DNA of 55,992 bases from Butyrivibrio sp. GTDB taxonomy: Bacteria > Bacillota > Clostridia > Lachnospirales > Lachnospiraceae. The notes under the pieces were generated by a model. The model did not search any database. It saw only the letters and a program-made list of their open reading frames with translations, and had not been told where the DNA came from. Positions within the stretch are counted from its first letter, which is position 1, and the number at the start of each line of letters is the position of its first letter. Both the position numbers and the translations under genes were made by a program. Below, in pieces: positions 18,823-26,804 of this stretch. Where the stretch lies: contig SVGA01000025.1 of the NCBI GenBank assembly GCA_015056575.1, forward strand, positions 1-55,992. Reading direction: 5' to 3'.

Positions 18823-19833
18823 TCAGTGATCAACCGCCTCTGAAAGTCTGTTTCTGATCTCCTCCACGCTCATCCACTCTGTATTGTTGCCTGAGCTGTA
18901 GTAGAATCCGTCGGGAACTTTTTTGCCCGCAGGATCGGGAGTCTGCCACTCGTTGAAGGTAACCTGAGGATAGATGACAAAGTGTTTGTCGAACTCATAG
19001 GTGAAAGGAGCATCCTCTGTGGTAACCATGCACTCGTCCAGCTTCTCGCCGGGACGGATGCCAACCTCAACGGTTCCGATGCCGGGACACATAGCCTCTG
19101 CCAGGTCCTTGATATGGAAGGAAGGGATCTTGCTGATGAAGGTCTCGCCGCCCTTGGCCTCTGCAAGAGCCTTAAGAACCAGCTCAACACCCTGAGGAAG
19201 GCTGATCCAGAACCTTGTCATCCTGTAATCTGTGATGGGAAGCTCTTTTTCCCCCTTCTCGATAAGGCTCTTGAAGAAAGGAATGATGGAGCCGCGGCTT
19301 CCTGCCACATTGCCGTAGCGCACGATCGAGAAATTGATATCCTTGGCACCGGCGTAGGCATTGGCTGCGATAAAGAGCTTGTCCGAAACCATCTTGGTCG
19401 CACCGTAGAGATTCACGGGATTAACGGCCTTGTCGGTGGAAAGAGCCACAACCCTTGAGACACCTGTGTTGAGAGCTGCATTGATAACGTTCTGCGCTCC
19501 GTTTATATTGGTCTTGATGGCCTCATCCGGATTGTATTCACAGGCGGGAACCTGCTTAAGAGCTGCCGCATGGATGATATAGTCCACGTTCTCGCAGGCT
19601 CTCTCAAGTCTTGCGCCGTCTCTCACATCGCCGATAAAGAAACGCATCTTCTCTGCATTATCTCTATAAATCTTCTCGTTGGACATTGTGAACTGCTTGT
19701 ACTCGTCCCTTGAGTAGATGATTATCTTCTTGGGGTTGTAGTGCTGGAGCAGATATTCGGTGAAGCAGTGCCCGAAGGAACCGGTTCCGCCTGTAACGAG
19801 GATCGTCTTGTTATCAAGTATTGATCTTTCCAT
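18823..19833 (-). CDS. pseB: UDP-N-acetylglucosamine 4,6-dehydratase (inverting), PseB-like
   Basis: 336 residues, soluble, extended SDR. The NADP motif is TGGTGSFG (about 14-21). The active-site set is S132-T133-D134-K135 with the classical Tyr143 and Lys147 (YGATK), which separates PseB from the PglF type. SRDEYKQF, FIGDVRD, HAAALKQVP and the RYGNVAGSRGSIIPFF block match PseB very closely. The product is UDP-4-keto-6-deoxy-L-IdoNAc, the first step to pseudaminic acid or other L-sugars. PseC, PseG and PseI are not in the window, so the end product may differ. It is the first gene after a consensus promoter, with a GAGGG ribosome site. Confidence 0.92.
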   Translation of the reverse strand: MERSILDNKTILVTGGTGSFGHCFTEYLLQHYNPKKIIIYSRDEYKQFTMSNEKIYRDNAEKMRFFIGDVRDGARLERACENVDYIIHAAALKQVPACEYNPDEAIKTNINGAQNVINAALNTGVSRVVALSTDKAVNPVNLYGATKMVSDKLFIAANAYAGAKDINFSIVRYGNVAGSRGSIIPFFKSLIEKGEKELPITDYRMTRFWISLPQGVELVLKALAEAKGGETFISKIPSFHIKDLAEAMCPGIGTVEVGIRPGEKLDECMVTTEDAPFTYEFDKHFVIYPQVTFNEWQTPDPAGKKVPDGFYYSSGNNTEWMSVEEIRNRLSEAVDH

Positions 19834-19873
19834 TTATAAATCCCTCTTATTTTAATGATAGTTTAACTAATTG

Positions 19874-19902
19874 ATTATAACGTAGGATGATTGTAGTGTC
19901 AA
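19874..19902 (-). promoter_or_regulatory. Perfect consensus sigma-A promoter for the pseB-like operon
   Basis: On the minus strand the -35 box TTGACA (19897-19902) and the -10 box TATAAT (19874-19879) are both exact consensus with a 17-bp spacer. Transcription would start near 19867, about 34 bases before the start codon. Confidence 0.93.
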
Positions 19903-19911
19903 AAATGAGCC

Positions 19912-19960
19912 CAGTGCTGCTCTTTTTACTGGCAGTACTGCTCTTTTCTATTGGCAGTTC
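19912..19960 (-). repeat. 21/22-bp direct repeats just upstream of the -35 box, probable regulator site
   Basis: Unit 1 (19912-19932) and unit 2 (19933-19954) are direct repeats starting CAGTRCTGCTCTTTT and ending TGG; a third partial copy, CAGTTC, starts at 19955. The period is about two helical turns, and the array begins 9 bp from the -35 box, so a regulator could bind one face of the DNA next to polymerase. No regulator is identified. Confidence 0.7.
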
Positions 19961-19978
19961 CGCCAGTTATGGTGAAAA

Positions 19979-20141
19979 TAATACCAAGCCTTCAAAAACC
20001 CCTGGTTTGGTATTACAAAAATAATACCAAACTTGTTATATATGTCCCTTATCACTACAAAATGCCTCTAAAAGCCGGTAAAAGAGCTCTAAATGTAATA
20101 CCAATCCCTGCCTTATCAGAGGTATGGTATTATTTTTACCG
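19979..20141. repeat. Cluster of five TAATACCA palindromic elements in a gene-free stretch
   Basis: This is the core of the 419-bp gap between 19834 and 20252. The 8-mer TAATACCA or its complement occurs five times (19979-19986 +, 20008-20015 -, 20022-20029 +, 20096-20103 +, 20125-20132 -). Copies 2 and 3 form a perfect 11-bp inverted repeat with a 6-base loop (20005-20015/20022-20032). Copies 4 and 5 form a hairpin nested inside a second inverted repeat CGGTAAAA/TTTTACCG (20076-20083/20134-20141). This could be a structured RNA or a regulator site. No credible gene is seen. Confidence 0.6.
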
Positions 20142-20162
20142 TTTTAGTCATCTAAACCCGGG

Positions 20163-20221
20163 AATCGTCACCCAAGACTGTTTTCTCCAGATTACGTGTG
20201 AGGAGTCACCCGGGACGATTC
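20163..20221 (-). other. Structured RNA element after the last gene of the glycosyltransferase operon
   Basis: Outer arms GAATCGTC/GACGATTC (20163-20170 and 20214-20221) are a perfect 8-bp inverted repeat. Inside them, shorter complementary pairs (GACT/AGTC and CTCC/GGAG on the minus strand) could extend the structure. It begins about 30 bp past the stop at 20253. No T run follows, so it is not a standard intrinsic terminator. Confidence 0.45.
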
Positions 20222-20252
20222 TCTTAAACCTACTTTTTGGTCAAAGATGAAG

Positions 20253-22052
20253 TCACGGCGTGACCTCATAGGTGTTCCACATATCCTCGCCGGCGATCCA
20301 CTTAATATTCGTCAGGTTCGCACTGCTCTTAAGGTTGTCGAAAGCCTCCTTCTGGTAATCGTCGTCCGCGGCATAGAGGACTATCTTATCCGCGTTTATC
20401 ACCTCAGTGTCCGTTATCTTATCAAGGTTCTCCTCATCCATGTAAAAGACCTTTGGATATTCCAGCAGTTCATCCGTCAGCCTCCACACATTCTGGGGCG
20501 TAGTAGGATTAAACATCACAACGGCAGTCTCCTTGGAATTTGCTGCGGCATAAGCCATCTTTTCCCTGTCCTCGGGGTAAAGAAACAGCACCCTGCCGTC
20601 ATTTATCAGGCCCTTAAACAGGAAAGCCAGCATCACGGCTCCCATGACCCACAGAAGCGTTCTGTTACCAAGCTTTGACAGCACGTAGTAGCCATCCAGG
20701 AATATCAAAAGGATAAGTAGTCCGTAAACAGGCATCTCATATCTGTTTGAGGCTGCCCCCACCAAAAGAGCGGTCTTGGAGGTTAAAAGGAAATAGCCGA
20801 AAGCCCCCACCGTCAGAGCTGCAAGCTCCGGGCCGAATTTAAATTCCGAACCCAAATCGGACGCCGCGCCAAATTTAGGCCCTGCGCCGCCTGATGACTC
20901 ATTCTCCCGCTCTCTGCCGGCACTTCTTCCCCCGCCGGTCATATTGGAGAGCCCGTCATAGCGGCTGTTTAGTATTCCTCTTGCCTTCTTGTTACGAAGA
21001 CCAATTCCGTAGGCAATACCCAGGAAAAGAATCAGCGCTATCACCACCAGGCCTCCGCCAAACACGAAGTCATTCAGAAGTCCCATGAAGAAGGAAATTC
21101 GCATCCAGGTGTTATTCATATCAAAAAGGCTTCCTGAGGCGCCTGTGCCTCTGTAGCCTCCGAACATATGACGAAGAGCCGAGGGATATGTTGCTACGGC
21201 AAGCAGTAAGCTTGCTGCGCACATTCCAATATAAATAAATCCTTCTTTAATTTTTTGCTTTTTAAACAAAAGCCAGAAGGCGCAAACCGCTCCGATACAT
21301 ACAAAGAAGAAAATATAAAAGTACTGGATCAAAAAACCAAGGTATGAAACAATCGCAATAGGCAGGAACCCCTTAAGAACAAGCCCCTTCAGGTATCCAC
21401 TCACGCCCTCGGAGCCGGGCTTTTCGAAACCGGCATTCTCGCCGCCGGGCTTTCCGGTTCCGGGCTTCGCACCTCCGCGCTTCGCGCCGCCGGTCTCTGC
21501 ACTCAGCTCATCCCATCGCTTGATCAGTCTCACATGGAAATAAGCGCAGGCCATAACCGCTGCCCCAAGCCAGGCATACATCCTTATAAGAAGATTACAG
21601 GAAACCGTCTGAGGATTAAGCCCCCAGAACACCAGTGTAAATATCTCCAGAGGAAGCGGTATTTGCAGCTCTTCCATGAGAAGACACAGGAAAATAAAGG
21701 CAATAACAAAAGCTATTAAATTGGTGATAAGGCCCGGCCACTTGGAGAACTGCCCCGGCACAAAGCTGCACAGAGTGTGAAAGATGAAATAGTAAAAGGG
21801 CGGATGAACATCCCAGCTCTGGACCAGCTTCACCATCCCGTAATTAAAGCCCTCCCCGGGCTTTACCGCAAACTCATCAAGTATGGTCTGTCGATCCTGC
21901 CACTCTCTGTCCGGCTGATATAGTCCGATGCTCCTGTTTGAGGAGTAGTAGGTATAATATTCATCTTCGTGATAGCCGCTTTTCTGAATTCCATAACATA
22001 TGCTCACAATCAGCGAAAGAGCCAGAATAAATCCAAATATAATTTTTTTCAT
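20253..22052 (-). CDS. PMT/ArnT-like GT-C membrane glycosyltransferase with Gly/Pro-rich inserts
   Basis: About 599 residues from the ATG at 22052, which lies 4 bp after the previous stop with GAGGA upstream; an ATG at 22079 would lie inside the previous gene. After the first helix comes the acidic loop GYHEDEYYTYY and then DVHPPFYYFIFH, the DxHPP pattern of dolichyl- or polyprenyl-phosphate sugar transferases (PMT_2). It should transfer a lipid-phosphate sugar outside the membrane. Two odd low-complexity inserts, rich in Gly, Pro, Lys and Glu, lie near residues 185-220 and 370-405, between membrane segments. It is the last gene of its operon. Confidence 0.82.
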   Translation of the reverse strand: MKKIIFGFILALSLIVSICYGIQKSGYHEDEYYTYYSSNRSIGLYQPDREWQDRQTILDEFAVKPGEGFNYGMVKLVQSWDVHPPFYYFIFHTLCSFVPGQFSKWPGLITNLIAFVIAFIFLCLLMEELQIPLPLEIFTLVFWGLNPQTVSCNLLIRMYAWLGAAVMACAYFHVRLIKRWDELSAETGGAKRGGAKPGTGKPGGENAGFEKPGSEGVSGYLKGLVLKGFLPIAIVSYLGFLIQYFYIFFFVCIGAVCAFWLLFKKQKIKEGFIYIGMCAASLLLAVATYPSALRHMFGGYRGTGASGSLFDMNNTWMRISFFMGLLNDFVFGGGLVVIALILFLGIAYGIGLRNKKARGILNSRYDGLSNMTGGGRSAGRERENESSGGAGPKFGAASDLGSEFKFGPELAALTVGAFGYFLLTSKTALLVGAASNRYEMPVYGLLILLIFLDGYYVLSKLGNRTLLWVMGAVMLAFLFKGLINDGRVLFLYPEDREKMAYAAANSKETAVVMFNPTTPQNVWRLTDELLEYPKVFYMDEENLDKITDTEVINADKIVLYAADDDYQKEAFDNLKSSANLTNIKWIAGEDMWNTYEVTP

Positions 22053-22056
22053 AAAC

Positions 22057-23064
22057 TCATAGTCCTCGCAGTTTTGCATGGATTTTCCTAGCCAGTTTCG
22101 GAGCCGGTGCCAGCACCTTCAGATAGGTCTTTTGCTTCCCTGTAAGGTACTGATTCCTCTTTATGGAAGACATGTTTTTACGCACATAGGAGACCACCGA
22201 ATTGTAGAATTCGTTGTCCTTTGTCATCTTTGAGATCGGTATGTGAAGAAGATAATCCAGCCTCTGAACATAGCCAAAGCGCTCCGCAACCTCCGTTAAT
22301 TCAGGATGATTCTTCTTTACCAGTCCAAGCGCCACATCGGCATTCCTGACGATATCAGTAAACACAGAAGGGAAATAATCCTTGTCCTCTTTTGTCTTTC
22401 TTGAGTTGCTGCCGGTTCTGTAGAACACGTGATAAAACTGCTGCGGGAGGATGACCAGTTTGTTCACCTTCTCCAGCATGTGGATCATAAGATAGAAATC
22501 CTCGTTCAGCTCTCCCTCAGGAAACTTCATCTCATCTGTAAACAGGCTCCTCTTCGTCAGCTTTGTGCAAAAAGAAGCATCCCCTGTATGCATCAGAAGA
22601 GTTCTCAAATGCTCCTCCGGTGAAAACTCGATGATATCCGAAGGTGGAACAACAACATCCGGAAGCCTCGTGCCATCCTCTGCTATCTCATCCCTGGAAG
22701 CCTGCACCATGTCTGCATCATGCTCCAAAGCCGCAGCCATCATGACTGAGTACATCTCTTTGGACACAAAATCGTCGCTGTCAACAAAGCCCACGTAATC
22801 TCCGGTTGCCACAGAAAGTCCAACATTTCTGGCGCTGCTGGAGCCGCCGTTTTCCTTGTGGATGACCTTGAGATTGCTGTATTGCCCGGCCATCTCATCC
22901 AAAATCCCCGGTGTTCCGTCGGTGGAGCCGTCATCTACGACTATCACCTCCAACAGGTCTTTCGGATAGTCCTGATCCAGCACCGAAGCCACGCACTTTT
23001 TTACCAGCTTCTCCGTATTATATGCAGGTATGATCACCGTTATCTTCTTGCCTGAATCATTCAT
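22057..23064 (-). CDS. Glycosyltransferase family 2
   Basis: 335 residues. GT2 signatures: ITVIIPAYNTE at 8-18, VVDDGSTDGTP at 41-51, GGSSSARNVGLS near 73-84 and the DxD-type YVGFVDSDDF near 89-98. The C-terminal part is alpha-helical and basic. It overlaps the upstream GT-C gene by 8 bp, so the two are translated together. It should add a sugar on the cytoplasmic face; the donor is unknown. Confidence 0.9.
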   Translation of the reverse strand: MNDSGKKITVIIPAYNTEKLVKKCVASVLDQDYPKDLLEVIVVDDGSTDGTPGILDEMAGQYSNLKVIHKENGGSSSARNVGLSVATGDYVGFVDSDDFVSKEMYSVMMAAALEHDADMVQASRDEIAEDGTRLPDVVVPPSDIIEFSPEEHLRTLLMHTGDASFCTKLTKRSLFTDEMKFPEGELNEDFYLMIHMLEKVNKLVILPQQFYHVFYRTGSNSRKTKEDKDYFPSVFTDIVRNADVALGLVKKNHPELTEVAERFGYVQRLDYLLHIPISKMTKDNEFYNSVVSYVRKNMSSIKRNQYLTGKQKTYLKVLAPAPKLARKIHAKLRGL

Positions 23065-24280
23065 GGACTTCCTCCGGGATATTCATCTGGAGATACAGAT
23101 CGCGGCCAACCGCCAGTATTATCACCAGCATAGCTACAGTTAGCGGCCACAAAACCGTAACCGTTGAGCCGAACAAAAATCTTGTGTAAGTGATCATGGC
23201 TATGACCTGTAAAAAGGCGCATACAGCCACTTTTTTATGATCAAGCAAACCGTAAACCACCGCCAGAAGCTCTGCCACATAGGCATATCTCTCGTGCATG
23301 GTAGGAAGGCAGAAGCAGCAAAGCAGCATGGTAAATATCGCAAGAGTCACCATGTATTTCTTTGTGATCCTGAACTTCTTATTTCTGATAACATAGGCCA
23401 AAGCGCCAAATATGGCAATGGTGCAGATGACCCCTGCGGGGATCAGCTGTTTTCTTATATCTGTATCCAATTTGCCGGTAATTATGGTATAAATGCTGGG
23501 ATAATTCATGGAAAGCCTTGAAAACATGGTTGCCTGACTGCCATAAATACCCATAAGCTCGCCGAAATCACGCCCTGCAATAACAGCTGGTATTGTTGAA
23601 AGCACGTATATCACCGGCACCCAGAACACGTACCTAAGCTTAATCTTATCCTTGAGCCACAGTATGATCACGAAAGGAGCCAGAAAAATGGCCTGCTGCT
23701 TGAAGCTGTAGCTGATGGCCAGATAAATGAAGCCCCTGTTGCTGTTTCCCTTCATGAAATGAAGAAACGAAAGCAGAAGAAATGATCCGAAAATAGCATC
23801 GTTCTGGGCCCATGCCCCGCTGTTAAGAACCGAGGTGGGAAGAAACATAATGCATCCAAAGGCCAGCACGGACTTTCTCACATCACCGGAGGTTGCCTCG
23901 AAGGTTATCCTTCCGATGGTCACGGCGCAGACAACGTCGAATATCACGGACACAGTCTTAACCAGATATATGTCCTTTACTCCCCCTCCGATGTAGTGAA
24001 GCAGTACGATGATATACTGAAACATGCAGTTGTAGTCAAAGGTACTGGCATCGGAAACTCCGGGCTGTATCCCAAGATAGGCGATCCCTCCTGCCTCGTG
24101 GCACTCTCTCATCCAGTCGGCAAAAGACAATGTGTAATCCCCGGAGGCTATGTCATACAGGGCCAGTCTGAAGATCAGTCCCAAAGCCAGCATCACGGCA
24201 GCAAAAATCAGGTCCACCATTCTGAACCTGACTTTAAAGTATGTAGCTTCCGCATCCAGCAGCTTGTCGATAGTTCTCAT
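23057..24280 (-). CDS. Gpi18/PIG-M-like GT-C membrane glycosyltransferase
   Basis: 407 residues with about ten helices. An outer loop with acidic residues (GDYTLSFADWMRE, near 49-61) follows the first helix. The segment NSGAWAQNDAIFGSF (near 151-165) matches the GxWxQxD pattern of Gpi18-like mannosyltransferases and DUF2029 proteins. Members use polyprenyl-phosphate sugars and work outside the membrane. A GGAG site lies 7 bases before the ATG. The sugar used is not known. Confidence 0.82.
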   Translation of the reverse strand: MRTIDKLLDAEATYFKVRFRMVDLIFAAVMLALGLIFRLALYDIASGDYTLSFADWMRECHEAGGIAYLGIQPGVSDASTFDYNCMFQYIIVLLHYIGGGVKDIYLVKTVSVIFDVVCAVTIGRITFEATSGDVRKSVLAFGCIMFLPTSVLNSGAWAQNDAIFGSFLLLSFLHFMKGNSNRGFIYLAISYSFKQQAIFLAPFVIILWLKDKIKLRYVFWVPVIYVLSTIPAVIAGRDFGELMGIYGSQATMFSRLSMNYPSIYTIITGKLDTDIRKQLIPAGVICTIAIFGALAYVIRNKKFRITKKYMVTLAIFTMLLCCFCLPTMHERYAYVAELLAVVYGLLDHKKVAVCAFLQVIAMITYTRFLFGSTVTVLWPLTVAMLVIILAVGRDLYLQMNIPEEVHE

Positions 24281-24284
24281 CTGT

Positions 24285-25478
24285 TCACTCCAGCCGGTTT
24301 TTCTCTTCCAGAGTCCGCTTAAATCCCGGCGCCTTAATAACCTGTGCTCTGCTCATGGGGCCGTCCTTTGAAGGCACAGGCCTTCCGCTCTCAAAGAACT
24401 CCTTGCAAAATCGCACCAGCTCCCCTGCGGCCACTTTGGCATTCCAGGTTTTCTCTATAGTATCAGCCGCCCTGCGGCCAAGGCTATCTGTTCTGTCCCT
24501 GTCTTCTATGAGCGACAGAGCCTTTTTCTCAAAATCCTCGTAGTTTCCGTCTCTGTATACAAGACCGTTTACCCCATCTTCGATCAGGAACGGCACGGAT
24601 CCTGCCTCAGCGGATGCCACAACCGCGCAGCCGCAGGACATGGCTTCGTTCACCACAGCGCCCCAGCCCTCAAGATAATTACTGGTGAAAAGAAATATCT
24701 GCGCCCCGGCCATGTACCTTCTTACCTCAGCAGGTCTTTTCCCGCCTGTAAGATTCACCCGGTCGGAAAGCCCCGCCTCTGTCACCATGGATTCCAGCGT
24801 ATCCTTCAGGGGACCGTCGCCTACTATGTCCATCGTAAACTCTTTTCCCAGACCCTTTAGCTTAGCGGCAAGGCGCACAGCAAATTCAGGATGTTTAAGA
24901 TCAATGAGCCTTCCGGCCCAGCAGATACGAAGCTTAGCACCTTCCCTCGCGCCGGGTGACAGTTCTTTTCCATCACTCTCCGGAAAATACCCCCATTTCA
25001 GCATCTTCCCGGGATACGCCTTGATCAAATTAAAGTCCGAAGCCACATACGCTCCGGTGCAAAGAAGATATACCGGCTTGTTCCGATACCTGATATGCTC
25101 CTTGTATTTGGCTATAAGCCCCCTGGGGGAAATGAACTTCCACTGCCCCTCCCGGTATATCCTCTCACTCACCCTGAAAGAGAGTTTGCCGGAAGAGAGT
25201 CTTTTTTCCTCAAGGTCTGTAATCCTCCCCTCGGTCCAGCCAAAGAGCACCACGTCGCTCTCCAAGATCAGCTGCATCGCCCGCTCCCGGTCCTTATAAT
25301 ACAGCACCAGAAAGGGAATGGCAGTCTCGTCCACGGCCCATCCCATGCTTTTTCTTTTCTCCTCCATGGGCATGACCTGGACAAAATAAAACTCTGCTTC
25401 CTCCCCGAAGGCGCTGATGGCTCTGCAGAAAGGAAGCTGATGATGGTTTATGTAGTTAGATACAAAGGTTATAACCAA
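24285..25478 (-). CDS. Glycosyltransferase family 4 (GT-B fold)
   Basis: 397 residues. An N-terminal Rossmann-like half begins VITFVSNYINHHQLPFC. The C-terminal GT1/GT4 half has RICWAGRLIDLKHPEFAV, the GDGPLKDTLESM nucleotide loop and the E-x7-E motif around EGWGAVVNEAMSCGCAVVAS. The start codon is TTG, since no earlier ATG is in frame; the ribosome site is weak and overlaps the previous stop, so coupling to the upstream gene is likely. It acts in the cytoplasm on the lipid-linked glycan. Confidence 0.9.
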   Translation of the reverse strand: MVITFVSNYINHHQLPFCRAISAFGEEAEFYFVQVMPMEEKRKSMGWAVDETAIPFLVLYYKDRERAMQLILESDVVLFGWTEGRITDLEEKRLSSGKLSFRVSERIYREGQWKFISPRGLIAKYKEHIRYRNKPVYLLCTGAYVASDFNLIKAYPGKMLKWGYFPESDGKELSPGAREGAKLRICWAGRLIDLKHPEFAVRLAAKLKGLGKEFTMDIVGDGPLKDTLESMVTEAGLSDRVNLTGGKRPAEVRRYMAGAQIFLFTSNYLEGWGAVVNEAMSCGCAVVASAEAGSVPFLIEDGVNGLVYRDGNYEDFEKKALSLIEDRDRTDSLGRRAADTIEKTWNAKVAAGELVRFCKEFFESGRPVPSKDGPMSRAQVIKAPGFKRTLEEKNRLE

Positions 25479-25483
25479 CTTTT

Positions 25484-26761
25484 TTACCCGCTTATGATGG
25501 TCTTGTATATCTCAATGAGCCGCCTGTAATTGGCATCCGCATCGTGGGTGATACGGGCGTGGGCTGCGGCATTATCGCCGTAAACCGCCGATATCACCGG
25601 CTCATCCCATATCTGAAGGATGCATTTGGCAAGCTCCTTTACGTTTCCTTTTTCAAACAAAAGCCCATCCTTGTTCTCAGCAACCATGTCAGGTATACCG
25701 CCGGTCCTGGCTGCCACCACAGGAACTCCAAGGAGCATGGCCTCCCCCACCGAATTGGGGGAATTTTCTATGATAGATGGGCAGACAAAGACGCTGCTCT
25801 CCAGAAACTGCTGTTTCATGCCTTCATCCGTCAGCATGCCCACCATGGTAACCTTCTTCTTCAGGCGGTTTTTAGAGATGAGGCTCTTGATGTATTTGCT
25901 GTAGGCGCTGGCCCTGAGGAAATACGGGTACTTGCTCCTGCCCATGATATTATTGCCTGCAACGTACAAATGCGCATCCGGGTATTTTTCCAGAATTTCA
26001 GGCATGGCACGGAGCATAAAGTGGAAACCTTTAAGAGGATAGTCACCCTGTGATAAAAAAATACTGTGGCTCTCCGCCTCTTTCTCGTCCCATTTTCCCT
26101 CGTAGAAGCAGGGTCTCATGGTCTCGTTCATGTGGAAATATCTGGCTTCGGGATTGATATTAGAGCTCCTCTTCTTGTCAAAGGCCGTGCGTCCCGTGAT
26201 GTTCCCAGCCAGCAAAATGGCCTCGCGCTCATGCTCAGCCCTTATCTTGAATTTCTCCTGCTGCTGCTTTAGAGAGTCATCCTTGAGCCTGTCCCTGAAA
26301 GTCACGTTATTCTGCACTTCCTCAGGGATATCTGCCATATACTCCTCAGCAATGGCACCGCAAAAGCCCTGAATCCCAAGAAGAACCCTGTCAGGGTTTC
26401 CAAAGGCCCGAAGCATTGCCAGTGCATGGGGAAATTCGGTTCCAAAGATATGCACCAGATCCGGCTTAAAATCATCAAGGATCACATGAAGCCTGTTCTC
26501 GATAGTCCCATCGTAAACCTCGGGATGATCCAAATCCTCCCTGAAGCTGTAATAGGTCACGCCGTCTATCTCTTCCCCGGCGCCGGTGCCCCCTTCTTTT
26601 ACCGGAAAGCAGACTCCCAGAGTCACCTCTTCCTCATCATCTTTTTTTTCTTTAATTCTGCTAAGGCAACCGGTCAGCCACCCCTCCCGGACCGAATAGT
26701 CCAGGCCGTGATGCATGGCGTAGGCCGGAAGCATGATATTGCAAACCCAAAGGATCCTCAA
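25484..26761 (-). CDS. Glycosyltransferase family 4 (GT-B fold)
   Basis: About 425 residues when started at the TTG at 26761, which has an excellent GGGAGGAG ribosome site 6-7 bases upstream and gives the typical start LRILWVCNIMLP; a TTG 39 bases earlier adds 13 residues with no family match. GT4 features are SQGDYPLKGFHFMLRAMPEI, YVAGNNIMG and SVFVCPSIIENSPNSVGEAMLLGVPVV with the usual E-x7-E acidic pair. It is a cytoplasmic sugar transferase of unknown donor. Confidence 0.9.
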   Translation of the reverse strand: MRILWVCNIMLPAYAMHHGLDYSVREGWLTGCLSRIKEKKDDEEEVTLGVCFPVKEGGTGAGEEIDGVTYYSFREDLDHPEVYDGTIENRLHVILDDFKPDLVHIFGTEFPHALAMLRAFGNPDRVLLGIQGFCGAIAEEYMADIPEEVQNNVTFRDRLKDDSLKQQQEKFKIRAEHEREAILLAGNITGRTAFDKKRSSNINPEARYFHMNETMRPCFYEGKWDEKEAESHSIFLSQGDYPLKGFHFMLRAMPEILEKYPDAHLYVAGNNIMGRSKYPYFLRASAYSKYIKSLISKNRLKKKVTMVGMLTDEGMKQQFLESSVFVCPSIIENSPNSVGEAMLLGVPVVAARTGGIPDMVAENKDGLLFEKGNVKELAKCILQIWDEPVISAVYGDNAAAHARITHDADANYRRLIEIYKTIISG

Positions 26762-26804
26762 CTTTCGCTCCTCCCGGCAGGGAAAAGAAATATCTCCCAA
26801 GCCG

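Noticed and set aside
19912..19960. Calling the direct repeats a LytTR binding site
   Set aside because: The period fits but the repeat core does not clearly match the consensus, and no LytTR regulator is in the window.
19951..20250. A 99-codon plus-strand open frame in the gap between two glycan operons
   Set aside because: It runs through the palindrome cluster, has no ribosome site before its ATG, and its protein has no recognisable fold or family.
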